Shown here in pieces: positions 1-10,429 of a stretch of 64,000 nucleotides of DNA. The notes below the pieces were generated by a model. That model was not told the origin of the DNA. It was given only the letters and a program-made list of their open reading frames with translations, and searched no databases. Position numbers and translations under genes: made by a program. Numbering within the stretch: the first letter of the stretch is position 1; every line of letters starts with the position of its first letter. Origin of the DNA: Rehmannia glutinosa. Lineage: Eukaryota > Streptophyta > Magnoliopsida > Lamiales > Orobanchaceae. The stretch lies in assembly GCA_016081115.2 (NCBI GenBank), contig JABTTQ020001795.1:558001-622000 (forward strand). Reading direction: 5' to 3'.

Positions 1-8
1 GCGATCGT

Positions 9-236
9 ATGAGTGCTATTGAAGAGCATTTAGAGAGTGAATTGGCCTCCATCCGTAGTATTTTGGAGAAGCTCACGGGCATATCACACCCTTCCTCTAG
101 CCATGATGCCTCTTCTTCAAGGGTGCAACCCGCCGTTCATGATGAAAATTTTGGAAATGCTATGCTTAATGATGCTAATCCGGATTTTGGGGTTGATGAA
201 GATGTGGGGAATTGTGATGATTATGGAGACTGTTAA
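9..236 (+). pseudogene. C-terminal fragment of a transposon-encoded protein (probable CACTA ORF)
   Basis: An open frame of 75 codons that runs in from the window edge, so its true start may be outside. It opens with a short amphipathic stretch of leucines and isoleucines at heptad-like spacing (about residues 4-22, coiled-coil-like), then a Ser-rich linker and an acidic Asp/Asn-rich tail ending in DDYGDC. No catalytic motif is visible. Its position just inside a CACTA terminus suggests the C-terminus of an En/Spm-type accessory protein or transposase, but this is inferred from context only. I do not recognise the sequence itself. Confidence 0.35.
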
Positions 237-439
237 TTTGTTTCTGCTTTATTTTTTGTTGAAGGATTTGGATGTCGTCGATGATATTATTACTTTTAGG
301 ATTGTTGATTTGTTTCTTTTGTGTTGGACAAATTATATCATACATTCGGAAATATTTGATATCGACTTTTTATGATATTATATTTGCGTGTTGTCCCTAA
401 TAGATTAACTATTTTAGAGGGTCAAAAATATTTATAGAA

Positions 440-915
440 ACATTCCAACAATTCGAATGTTTTTAATTCCAATGGAAAAAATCCGTTGGAATTGTTGTTG
501 GAATGTTTTCCAATAAAAAAACGTTGGAATTTTTTCTTAACTTCCAATGGAAATATACTGTTGAAATTATCGTTGGAATTAATTCCAACAATATAATATC
601 GTTCGACGTACCGTTGGAATAATCGTTGGAGTTCATTCCAACGATTATATATTCCAACAAATTAATACCATTGGAATCATCGTTGGACTAAATTTCAACG
701 GTATAACTCTATTGAAATTATTGTTGGAGTTTTCGTTGGATTTTTTTTTCCAACAATTGGATATTCCAACGGATAAATACCGTTGGAACTACCGTTGGAA
801 TATTTTTCCATTGGAATTTCCGTTGGAATTGTGGCATTCCAACGACCATTTTACTAACGGCTCATTTTCCGTTGGAATCGATGATTCCAACGGGAATTGG
901 TCAAATTCCTGTTCG
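440..915. repeat. Subterminal GTTGGAAT / ATTCCAAC repeat array
   Basis: Roughly every 15-25 bp a copy or near-copy of CCGTTGGAAT or its complement appears, in direct and inverted orientation, many forming small hairpins. In CACTA elements such subterminal repeats bind the element's own DNA-binding protein. The open frames here are by-products of the repeats. A second array with the same motif lies at 11575-12030. Confidence 0.75.
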
Positions 916-959
916 AATTTCAATGTTTACTTGTAGTGCTCTGGAATATATATTTTTCG

Positions 960-1200
960 CACTACTACAAAATATGGATATAACAATGAGTTTTTATATC
1001 GGTTATGAAGTAACCGATGTTAAAAAACAACCAGAGGCATAATTGTAATTTTTTGAAAAATTTCTACATCAGTTTTCTAAGGAACAGATGTTAAATATCT
1101 AATTTTTAATTTTCTACACCGGTAGTTAACTTAACCGATATAAACAAATATTTTCTACACCGGTTCAATTAACAAACGATGTGGTCTTTTAATTTACCCC
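960..1200. repeat. Left terminal and subterminal repeats of the Pack-CACTA
   Basis: The CACTAC terminus is followed by at least four inverted pairs of ATCGGTT...AACCGATGT, spaced about 45-60 bp apart and separated by AT-rich sequence with TTTTCTACA runs. The same unit with the same TTCTACATCGGTT context occurs at 10080-10409. Confidence 0.7.
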
Positions 1201-1225
1201 AAAATCTTTTCATTTCCTTGAGCCC

Positions 1226-1339
1226 TCTCGTTTCAATCTCTCCATCTTTTTGTCTCCCGCGTCGACCGCTCGTGGTCCAGCCACCACTAGAAACTAAGAC
1301 AATTAATCGTCCGATTTAGGGTTTTCTACTCCGGCCACT
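1226..1339. other. Pyrimidine-rich leader-like segment inside the Pack-CACTA
   Basis: CT-rich sequence with a TTTAGGGTTTTCT motif, similar to the 5' leaders of plant genes. A diverged copy of the same segment, in the same order, appears just after LARD-A at 6290-6350. No coding potential is visible. Confidence 0.35.
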
Positions 1340-2729
1340 TTTCGCCAAAAATATTTTGGTTTTATACAACTGCAAGTGTACAATGTAGTTTATAGGATAA
1401 TGGCAAGCAATGTCGTATTTCTCAAGGATTGATATTCGAAACACTTAGGAAATAATAACATCGTATTCCAATTTTATTGAAGCGATCGAATATTGAGTTA
1501 TTTAAACTAACTATCGAAAATAAAGAAAAAAATAAAAATAAATTTTCGAACCCCACAAGTATTTTCACCATCTATAGGAGCAACCTTAGGCACATAATCT
1601 CAACATGTTTCTTCAATATTAAATGCAATTAAAGCTTTAAAAACCAATTCATGCAATTCTATGAGTTCAATTCTTAAAATAGTTTATTGTGCACATATAC
1701 AGTAGATTAATAATAATTGAGGTCTCCCGATCCATCACAACTATTATTAACTCCGAAAAGATCTTTGAATTGAAGTACTCCTCACAAATAGAAGTAGTCT
1801 CCCGATACATTACTCTATTTATGTCTGAATTTGATTTTCGTCTAACTAGAACTCACCTTCCGGATTATGGACTAGAAGTCTGACATGAAAATTATTAATC
1901 AGATAAAAAGCAATTATAAATAAGCACTCGAATTCTGGAAGTAGAACGCATGAATTAATTAAGAAAACAAATAACCATATTTAACATAAATCAACAGTTT
2001 CGATTATGCCCCTAAGATCCGAAAGATATGCCAAACATTGATTACAAACTCATAGACAAATTCGAATCAATATTAAGACATCGTTTAAGCACAGACAAGA
2101 GTTGTAAGACATAAAAAAAAACCCCTTCTTGTTAGGATGAATTCCCCTCCTAAGCCTTCGAAGCTCTTGTGCTCCCTAGATGCGAAAGCCTTGTGGTATT
2201 CTTCGCGACCTAGCCTTTTGCTCTCAGAAGCTCTTCGATTTCTTCGTTCCTATGTTATTTGATGTGTTTTCTCTGTATGAAGTGATGAAATTTCGTGCAA
2301 GCCTTGGGCGTGTGAATCTGCACGGCCTACTGGTGCGATAGGCTTCCCTTTCCCACACGGCCATGTGACTTCACACGGTCTGCCCGTGTGGGCCTGCTCC
2401 GTCCTCTGTTTTGATCCAACTTCACACAACCGTGTGATTTCACACCGGCACTTTCACACGGCCGTGTGACACCACACGGTCCGGCCGTGTGAAGTGTTTT
2501 TGTCCACTTTTTCCATCATTTTGATCTTCTCTTCGTATTCGTCAATCTTAGCCGGGCATCCCAACTGATATTTCTTCATTTTAAGCTCCGTTTCCTGCAA
2601 GAATTACAAGAATACGTAGTATCATGCCCTTTTAAGGAAACCAAGTAAAAACATAGTAAATATGCGTGCAAATGCATCAATTATATATCATTTTAAGCCC
2701 CAAAATGCACGTATATTTTACACACATCA
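1340..2729 (-). repeat. LARD-A 3' LTR
   Basis: About 1390 bp, ending on the plus strand in ACACACATCA (element start TGATGTGTGT on the minus strand). It is colinear with 4816-6282 but lacks about 115 bp corresponding to roughly 5780-5900, which includes the TATA box. It contains CACACGGCCGTGTG at 2455-2468 and several diverged copies nearby. Confidence 0.8.
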
Positions 2730-4815
2730 AAATCTCCCAAACTTAAAGCATTGTCGTCCTCGAGCAAATTTAGAAAAATATTATAAGGGGTAAAAACGAA
2801 AGAATACCCAAGTACACTATGAACATTAAATAGCATTTGACTTCATACTTACAGAAACCATGTAATTCATCATCACGAAGTCATTAATCATAAACTCGGC
2901 ATAATTAATACTCTCTCGGGTACTTCACATCGCGACTCACAAGTAAACAGTGTATTACTCTACTCTCAAAAGTGTATGGTAAGTGTTTACGCTCAAATTC
3001 AATTTAGTGAAAGTAAAACTACCATAGGCTTGCAAATTGTCTAACATATCTACCACTTTTGTGTGCACAATCTAAGAATCAAAAAGGACTTTTATTAGGT
3101 TGTAATGTAGGCTCTTTGGTAAGGGTAGGGAAATTTGGATTAAGTGACTTGAGTTGAGCAAATAGAATTTAAGCTTACAGACTTGCAATTCACCAACCCA
3201 ATTTCAACATAATATCAGTTTTCATTTTCAACTCAATTTCACCCTTATTTCTCATTTTTTCATTCAGGCCTTTTTTTTTTTTCTATTTTTCTAGCCTCAA
3301 GCTCTCATTTTTTTCACAATTTCCAGAATTTTCTTTTGTTTTGCTTGATTTTCTCTACTTTATTTCCAGAGATTTTTTTCTTTTTTCGAGCTTCATGTAT
3401 TTTTTTCATTTACCCAGATACTGATCATCCCTCTTTCTTTTGCCAACTTCCTCTCTTTTTCATAAATTTTCGCCACTTCTCCCCAAACTTGTTCATTTTC
3501 TATAAGCCTAAGAAATTTTAGGGATAAAAACATGTTTAAATTTTAAAGATTAATGTGGCTCACAATAAAAGTTTTCGCTCAAATTGGCTAACCAGGGAAT
3601 CATGAGTTCATAGGTAGGCTTTTTAGGCTAAACAAAGATGACCTTAAATCATTTTCCAAAATTGTACATACACATAGCTTCAATGAAGATACCAGAGCAA
3701 GTTCTAGAGTTCTATCAATCATAAATGACACACTCAAGAAAAATAAGTCTGCATAATATAAAGCAGTTTAAGGCACAAAAGCTCACAGGCTTATTTTTCG
3801 CAACATGCTCAAATACCCACTTTTGTTAATAAATGCCAAGTAAATAAATAACTTTCCTCCTAACAATTTATCACATTATTCTCACAAGTATGTTATCTCA
3901 TTTCATAAATATTCATAGTAAAATCATATGGGCGCTGGGCATAAAAACTGAATTAAAACCACACACAAAAGCAATTAAACGTGCTAAAACGGTAAATGTG
4001 CTAAAACAAAATAACTAAAAATAAAAAAAATAAACTAGAATTTGATTTTTTTAAGAATTATAATGCAAAGTGCTCTACATGCAGTCTAAAATGCAATGAA
4101 AAATGCAACAGTACTAATTTACGCATTCTTGACAACCCCCCAAAACTTAAAATATGCTTTGTCCCGAACATATGAGGAAATTATCAAAAGGAAAAAGAAT
4201 GCATTAATAGTACTTACCTGGATCGTTTCGGTGAAGTCGGGAAGCTCGTCCGTCAGATTTGAAATTGGAGAAACAGATCGCATGGTCGGGTCGTGTGCGT
4301 CCACACACGTGTGTGCGTCTGTCTTTTTTTTTATTCGTTTTTTTTCATTTATTTTCATTTTTTTTCGTTTTTTTAACCCCCGGGGTTTGTCGCGACGTTT
4401 CTTGGGTTGCCTCCCACAAAGCGCTAAGTTTTTTTCGTCTTCAGCCAGACTCAAATTTCCAGCATCACTTTCGTTGAATCGTGTCGGTTGAAATCCTTGA
4501 GCCCTTATATTCCGTATCACCCATCAGACGAATGGTGTTGCACTATTTTCTCGGATTAAGTTCAGTATCGCTTGGAAATTTGCCCTTTTGATGTTGGCCT
4601 TCCACTGTAGTTGCGATTTGAGCTTCTTGTATCTCCAAAGATTCCAGTCTCGTATTCAACAAAAAACGATGTTAGAAACGAAGAAGAGAAAAAAATAAAA
4701 AAATCAAAAAAAGAAAAAAATATTTACAAAAGAAAAATGCTTCAATTAAGATTGGACTACTTATTACTATATTTAAGTAGAATCTAATCAATCTCCGGCA
4801 ACGGCGCCAAAAACT
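2730..4815 (-). other. LARD-A internal region, non-coding
   Basis: There is no protein family here. Read on the minus strand it holds the PBS, a short conserved frame beginning near 4500 (RAQGFQPTRFNESDA and on), an A-rich tract (4319-4372 complement), a perfect splice donor CAG|GTAAGT at 4212-4220, and three AAGTTTGGGGG-like purine tracts at 4135-4147, 3480-3490 and 2734-2744. All of these recur in the same order in LARD-B. The remaining sequence is AT-rich, and its open frames (for example 4096-4520 on both strands) overlap low-complexity tracts. Confidence 0.65.
4792..4809 (-). promoter_or_regulatory. LARD-A primer binding site (tRNA-Asp)
   Basis: On the minus strand this reads TGGCGCCGTTGCCGGAGA, six bases inside the 5' LTR. 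It is complementary to the 3' end of plant tRNA-Asp except near its inner end. This fixes the element's orientation. Confidence 0.8.
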
Positions 4816-6282
4816 TGTTGCCAAAAATATTTTGGTTCATACAACTGTAAGTGTACAATGTAGTTTATAGGATAATGACAAGCAATGTCGTATTCCTCAA
4901 GGATTGATATTCGAAACACTTAGGCTATAATAACATCGTATTCCAATTTTATTGAAGCGACCGAATATTGAGTTATTTAAACTATCGAAAATACAGAAAA
5001 AAAATAAAAATAAATTTTCGAACACCACAAGTATTTTTACCATCTATAGGAGCAACCTTATGCACATAATCTCAACATGTTTCTTCTATATTAAATGCAA
5101 TTAAATTTTTAAAAATCAATTCATGCAATTCTATGAGTTGAATTCCTAAAATAGTTTATTGTGCACATAAACAGTAGATTAATAATAATTGAGGTCTCCC
5201 GATCCATCACAACTATTATTAACCCACAAAAGATCTTTGAATTGAAGTACACCCCACAAATAGAAGTAGTATCCCGATAAATTACTCTATTTATGTCTGA
5301 ATTCGATTTTCGTCTTACTAGAACTCACCTTACGGATTATGGACTAGAAGTTTGACATGCAAATTATTGATCAGATAAAAAACAATTATAAATAAGCACC
5401 CGAATTCATGAAATAGAACGCACAAATTAATTAAGAAAATAAATAACCATATTTAACATAAATCAACAGTTTCGATTATGCCCCTAAGATCCGAAAGATA
5501 TGCCAAACATTGATTACAAACTCATAGACAAATTCGAATCAATATTAAGACATCGTTTAGGCACCGACAAGAGTTCTAAAACATAGAAAAAAACCCCATC
5601 TTGTCAGGAAGGATTCCCCTCTTAAGCCTTCGAAGCTCTTGTGGTCCCTAGATGCGAAAGTCTTGTGGTGTTCTTCGCGACCTAGCCTTTTGCTATCATA
5701 AGCTCTTTGATTCCTTCGTTCCTGTGTTATTTGATGTGTTTTCTCTGTACGAAGTGATGAAATTTCGTGCAAGCCTTGGGTCCCTTTTATAGATGCTTGG
5801 ATAGATCACTTGTAGAGTTGAAACGGGAAGCAAACACTGAAAAACGCATCAAAACAGAGTTCCACACGGCCGTGTGGTCCTGCCTTCAGGCCTTTCTCAC
5901 ATGGGCGTGTGAATCTGCACGGGCTGCTGGTGCGATGGGCTTTCCTTTCCCACACGGCCGTGTAGGCCTGCTCCATCCTCTGTTTTTGATCCAACTTCAC
6001 ACAACCATGTGATTTCACACCGGCACCTCCACACGGCCGTGTGAAGTGTTTTTGTCCGCTTTTTCCGTCGTTTTGATCTTCTCTCGCATTCGTCAATCTT
6101 AGCCGGGCATTCCAACTGATATTTCTTCATTTTAAGCTCCGTTTCCTGCAAGAATTACAAGAATACGCAGTATCATGCCCTTTTAAGGAAACCAAGTAAA
6201 AACATAGTAAATATGCGTGCAAATGCATCAATTATATATCATTTTAAGCTCCAAAATGCACGTATATTTTTTACACACATCA
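4816..6282 (-). repeat. LARD-A 5' LTR
   Basis: 1467 bp, bounded by TG at 4816 and CA at 6282 on the plus strand. It contains CACACGGCCGTGTG at 5863-5876 and 6030-6043 plus a near copy at 5951. The element's TATA box is at 5781-5792. Confidence 0.8.
5781..5792 (-). promoter_or_regulatory. LARD-A LTR TATA box
   Basis: On the minus strand this reads CTATAAAAGGGA, shortly before the conserved CAAGGCTTGCACGAAATTTC segment. The same box occurs in LARD-B (22607-22618). Confidence 0.55.
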
Positions 6283-7052
6283 ACCACCACTATCTCGTTC
6301 CCTCTCTCCATCTCTTAGTCTTCCGCGGCCACCAAAATCGATTAGGGTTTTCTCAACCTCAACAACCCGGTCATTATACAGTGTGGATCAGGTGAAAATA
6401 CCCAGTACCGCGTACCACTACATTATATGGTGAGTGCTTCTAAATGCATATGCTATGGTCCTAGATTTTGGATCGACAGAGTGTGTTGCATTCAACTCAC
6501 CACAATGAATTACACTTGTTCTCTTTTGCTTTACATTATGTATTATTAATTGTTTATCTGCATTTTATTCATGTAATTTCTTTTATGGCAGAAAACGAAA
6601 GTTGAAGTGAAACAAGATGAGTATTAAATAGCTTTCATTGAATTATATTATAAGTCAAACAAGCAACAATAGACTCTTGAACTGAGGAGATAGAATAAGA
6701 AAAAAAAAAAAAGTAAAAATAGCAGACCATATATGTGAATTTGGAGGATCAAGGTATATACCGCTTAGGTGATAGATGGTGAGAAACACATTAAGTACAA
6801 TTCAAGGTATTCTCTGTACCATTGCCCTGTATATGGGATGAAGAAACTTTATAAACCATGATGCAGTAGAACCGTATAAACTAGCGAGCAATAACAGAGG
6901 ATAAACTTACCATCAGGGAGGATAATTCGGCATCTTGGTAACTTGTAATTCTGTGTATTTGCACAATTTATTTATATTCCAATTTTCAAGGAAAAACATA
7001 TGGCATGAATTGCAAGTCCTTTCTCGAAAATTCCCCTTTGAAGATACAAATA
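6283..7052. other. Pack-CACTA internal segment, no recognised gene
   Basis: It opens with a CT-rich leader-like stretch and ATTAGGGTTTTCTC (a diverged repeat of 1226-1339). Short possible exon-like pieces follow, with GT donors near 6382 (ATCAG|GTGAAA) and 6430 (ATATG|GTGAGT). The remainder is AT-rich. This would fit the 5' leader and first exons of a captured gene, but I cannot match it to a family. Confidence 0.3.
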
Positions 7053-8186
7053 AAGGTTAATTACAAAAAATACCCTTGATATTCAGCCTAAATACAAAAA
7101 AATCCAGCTATCTTTCGAAATTACAAATATTCTATTGACATCAACCCTATATACTAAAAGAAAAAACAAGTTGCCACATGTCATCACTTGATCAATTTGG
7201 TACACATGTCAACACCTTATTCTTACAAATCCATGTGTCACCTTTATATTTAGCCACGTGACACACCATTGCCACCACCTTATTCTTTCCATTATAAATT
7301 GATTTACTATATCAATTTACTATCAATTTATCATCAACTTAATAATTAAATTTCCTATTTCCGTATATAACTATTAAAATTCAATCAAACATTTAATCAG
7401 TAAATTAAATAATCCCAAAAATCAAGGATATAAAATTAGAAAGTTATTTTTAGTTTGCAAATTAATTCTGATTTAAATATTATTATGATACGAAAACCCA
7501 GGATATAATTTCAATTATTATCTCTAATACTTATTATACTTTTAATTGTGATTTAAATTATTACGGGGGTATAACAATTATATTAAATATTTTTTAAGCA
7601 TGTCAAGGATTCATTATTTTTACCATAACTAATTTATTAACTTTTGTGCAAAAGTAAACTTCGGCCAAGTATTTGAAATTAGCACAAATAAACAATTTTA
7701 TAGAGAATTTTTCCTTTCCAGAAAACATTCAAAGATTGAAATTGCACTCTTTCAACCATTCAAAACTAATACGGCTTGAAAATTCGTTGTTGTGACGAGG
7801 ATGTTACACTTTCAAATAGAACAAATAATGTAGTTTACAAAGAAGTTTTTTATAATTTGAAGTGAACGATTCTATGATACTTTTCTAAACTTTGAATTTC
7901 TTTTTTAGTATTTTTAATTAGTATTTTGGATCTTTTATAACTATCAGAGTTTACAATAGAAATTTCATTTTTTGATTAATCCGTGTAACACACGGGTGTT
8001 GTTATAGTTTGTTTCTATTTGATAAATTTCACCCTCAAGGAGGTATATGTGTTAAACAAATACAAACCTCAATGGGATGTTTGTAATACCTTAATTGTTT
8101 TTTTTTTTTTTTTTGTTATTCTGAAAGATAACTCGAGGTTTTTGTGTTTAAGCTAAACGTTAATGGTAGTTTTTGTAATTTCCCTT
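7053..8186. mobile_element. Small Mutator-like TIR element (MITE-sized), split by a Helitron
   Basis: The left end (7053-7135) and the complement of the right end (8085-8186) align over about 75 bp: AAGG..AATTACAAAAA, TACC, CCTAAATACAAAAA and TATCTTTC blocks occur in the same order. The flanks share CAAATA (7047-7052 and 8188-8193), compatible with the 9-bp duplication of Mutator-like elements. Without the nested Helitron it is about 270 bp and non-coding. Confidence 0.55.
7147..8007 (+). mobile_element. Non-autonomous Helitron
   Basis: The 5' end reads CTATATACTAAAAG, close to the TCTATACTA-type start of plant Helitrons, followed by the frequently seen AACAAGTTGCCACATGTCAT. The 3' end has a hairpin CCGTGT-AAC-ACACGG at 7981-7995, followed 11 bp later by TATAG (8003-8007), close to the CTRR terminus. 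About 861 bp, AT-rich, with no Rep/helicase. No target duplication is expected. The terminal bases are not perfect matches, so the exact ends are uncertain by a few bases. Confidence 0.6.
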
Positions 8187-9280
8187 GCAAATAATCTGCA
8201 AGATTCATATACATCTATCTTGTTTGTCTTACTGAAAGAAAAGGTTCTAATGAAATTTTGTAATCTTTGGAATTATATTACACAGAGAGCCAAAGAGGTC
8301 AAGGTTTTAATTGTCGTTGTTATCTGAATTATGTCAAACCTTGTTAATATTATGTTGATCCATCCATAGTAAATCACATCAATTTTTTTTAATAATGGTG
8401 ATCCCTCTACTTTACCTTAGTATAGATGTCGGATATTCAGTCACATAGATCTATTATGTTAAATATTCAGTCACATAGAAAATCAAAAGCTGCTCCTGAA
8501 TTTTTTGTCTTCCTCTCAGATGGTACCAAGTTTTGGTTTTCTTTCAATAATGTGAGTATTCCTTGTTGTGCACTGCGCTAGTCTGGAGGAAATAATATAA
8601 TGAAGTACGAAGGAGATTGTTAAATTCCATCTGATAGTCTGTGACCCAGGTTTTCTACGAATCTTGATGTTGGCTCTTAAAAGAAAACCAATTCCGTTCT
8701 TGCCAGTTATTCATTGTTTTTGTGATTCCACTGATTACTTCTTTGTTATTGGATCTAGGTGCAAGTTAGAGTGGATGTCATACAATGAAATACGAAGGAG
8801 GGTTGTTGAGGCATTGTAACAAGTTAAATGAGTAATAGTGTTAGATTGACATCTTGCAAAGTCTAGTGACATTTTGTTTCAGCTACTAATAACAGAAAAT
8901 TTTGGTACTTAAATTTGTAGATGCTAAAAAGATGACTTATGTGTAACTATGCTTCAACAGGAAGAAAATTAGATGATGAAGGAATATATGAAGTATGAAA
9001 TTCCTCATAAATGATGCATCAAACTCAGTGGGATTTTTTTTTTTATTCTTCTTCCTGCTAACATAATTATGTTTAACTAAACAACATGATATCTAACATA
9101 AGTATGAAATGCCTCCCCAAATTGTTTTGTGTTCCGACTCAAAAACTTTTCCTCCCTGTTGTCGGTGCGGGTAAGTCTATCATTTCCTATCTCTTTCTCT
9201 CCCTCTCCTCTCTCCATTTTGTCGAAAACTTTCTCTCTTTACTTATGAGTTCAATTAAAAACTTTGCATGATTTGCTCAG
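8187..9280. other. Pack-CACTA internal segment, intron-like, no recognised gene
   Basis: T-rich sequence resembling plant introns. A possible short exon lies at about 8519-8556 (acceptor TCTCAG, donor AAT|GTGAGT). It leads into the splice acceptor of the galactosyltransferase exon at 9281. Nothing else in it is identifiable. Confidence 0.3.
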
Positions 9281-9344
9281 GTGAGCAACTTCGTAAAATT
9301 GAGCAAGAGAAGGGGATTGTTGTGCGATTTATGATAGGACATAG
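9281..9344 (+). pseudogene. Captured exon of a beta-1,3-galactosyltransferase (GT31), first fragment
   Basis: A 64-bp exon with a good acceptor (TTTGCTCAG before it) and donor (AG|GTAAAT after it). It encodes EQLRKIEQEKGIVVRFMIGH, which matches the segment of plant Golgi beta-1,3-galactosyltransferases (GT31, Galactosyl_T) just before the catalytic region. These enzymes add galactose to arabinogalactan proteins or N-glycans. Only this exon and the one at 9592 are present. The exons between them in a normal gene, including the DxD motif that binds the metal and UDP-galactose, are missing, so the piece is not functional. Retained introns point to capture from genomic DNA. Confidence 0.75.
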
Positions 9345-9591
9345 GTAAATTGCTCATATTGGAGATTGTTTTTTGTTTGTAAATTTGAGGGTTGTGTTTC
9401 TATGCCATCACTTTGGATCTACAAAGTGTCGAGACCTATATGGTTGTGAATCAAGTTTTTCTTGCATTGGTTTTATGGAATGTGGACTAGTTATTCCTCA
9501 AAAGTAATCCTTGAATTTTTTTACAATATTATTCTTGTTTTATGTTTCAGAATTCTGTTCTAGATATTTAACAACTAGATATATTTTCCAG

Positions 9592-9719
9592 GAATGTTAA
9601 GTACCATGAACCAAGAGTACTGGGAATTGGGAGAAGAAGGAAATAAATATTTTCGGTATGCAACTGGGCAGATGTATGCTATTTCCAAAGATTTGGCCAC
9701 CTACATATCTATTACTCAG
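9592..9719 (+). pseudogene. Captured exon of a beta-1,3-galactosyltransferase (GT31), second fragment
   Basis: Preceded by the acceptor ATATTTTCCAG and followed by GTAAGG. It encodes KYHEP, then after a one-base insertion (an extra A near 9613) EYWELGEEGNKYFRYATGQ and MYAISKDLATYISITQ. This is the conserved C-terminal part of plant GT31 galactosyltransferases (YHEPEYWKFG..GNKYFRHATGQ..AISKDLA.YIS.N family pattern). The frameshift and missing flanking exons make it a pseudogene. The two fragments are about 250 bp apart, whereas in a normal gene several exons lie between them. Confidence 0.8.
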
Positions 9720-10079
9720 TAAGGAGTGCCTGATTTTGGTTAAGTTAGACATCATTCTTGTACCATGTTTTGTTTTTTTAGTTTGAATGTCAATCAAGTA
9801 ATTTTGTATTGACCACCTAGTGTATTTTGTTGAAACGATATTGTATTGTAGAACAATGAGGATCCATCTTGTTGTTTAAATTATCGACTAAATATTGTAA
9901 TTTTTTGTAATGTTGGTGTATAATAATTAGATGATTATTGTTGTATTGTTGGTATATATGGATGGCGGTTAATTGTTGCCGTATTGTTGTTCTTGCGCTG
10001 GGAGGGTACGTATCGTTTTATATGTATGGGTGCTGGCTGTGTAGTTCTGAAAATTCTAAAATAAGAAGTTGAAAACAAT
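9720..10079. other. Pack-CACTA internal segment downstream of the captured exon
   Basis: T-rich intron-like sequence grading into the subterminal repeats. No further exon of the galactosyltransferase is visible. Confidence 0.3.
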
Positions 10080-10409
10080 TTACATCGATTCTTGCAAGCA
10101 ACCGATGTCGAATGGGACCTTTTACATTGGTTATTACGACATCCAGATGTAGATTGTAAGATTTTCGCATCAGTTACTTGCAACATGTAAAATGATATAG
10201 GTTACATCTGTTTGAAACAACAACTGATGTAAAAATCCCCCCATTCTACATCGGTTAATTGTAGGACCAATGTAAATTTGATTCTACATCGGTTAAAGAA
10301 CCGCTGTAGAAAAGCCTACTTTTAACATCGCCTCATTCTACATCAGTTCTGCAAAACCGATGTAGAAAACCTACCAGAACCGATGTTAAAAGCCTCATTT
10401 GTTGTAGTG
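10080..10409. repeat. Right terminal and subterminal repeats of the Pack-CACTA
   Basis: About ten copies of ACATCGGTT/AACCGATGT in alternating orientation, spaced 25-40 bp, ending in GCCTCATTTGTTGTAGTG at 10409. It mirrors 960-1200. Confidence 0.75.
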
Positions 10410-10429
10410 ATGATTTAAATACTTATAAT

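Larger units (their letters stand above)
1..938. mobile_element. CACTA (En/Spm) transposon, right-hand end
   Basis: The segment ends at 931-938 with TTGTAGTG, the inverse of a CACTACAA terminus, preceded by a dense array of short GTTGGAAT-type repeats in both orientations. Subterminal arrays of that kind are typical of CACTA transposons. The rest of the element lies left of the window, so the other terminus and the 3-bp target duplication cannot be checked. It ends 21 bp before the start of a second CACTA element with different subterminal repeats. Confidence 0.7.
1340..6282 (-). mobile_element. LARD-A: non-coding LTR retrotransposon, tRNA-Asp primed
   Basis: Two direct repeats of about 1.4 kb (1340-2729 and 4816-6282) flank a 2.1-kb internal region. 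A PBS lies next to the 4816 LTR and a purine tract (minus strand) next to 2729, so the element reads leftwards. The internal region has no gag, protease, RT or integrase, which makes it a large retrotransposon derivative (LARD). The tRNA-Asp PBS is the one used by Athila-type Ty3-gypsy elements, so mobilisation by such an element is plausible. It is inserted in the Pack-CACTA. LARD-B at 22089-30052 is the same family. Confidence 0.8.
960..10409. mobile_element. Pack-type CACTA transposon carrying galactosyltransferase exons and nested elements
   Basis: The left end reads CACTACTACAAAATATGG at 960. The right end, on the opposite strand, reads CACTACAACAAATGAGG and ends at 10409. Both ends carry several ACCGATGT/ACATCGGT subterminal repeats, so they are the two ends of one family. 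The 3 bp outside the ends (TCG, ATG) do not match, so the target duplication has decayed or the ends come from different copies. No transposase is visible, so the element is non-autonomous. Subtracting LARD-A and the Helitron leaves about 3.6 kb, which includes two exons of a plant beta-1,3-galactosyltransferase with splice sites. Confidence 0.65.

Noticed and set aside
4096..4520. Open frames on both strands of about 130 codons
   Set aside because: They overlap a poly-T/poly-A tract and the short conserved frame of the LARD interior; both are broken in LARD-B.
5806..6151. Overlapping open frames with repeated HTAVW / HGRV-like peptides
   Set aside because: They are translations of the CACACGGCCGTGTG repeats in the LARD-A LTR, not a protein.
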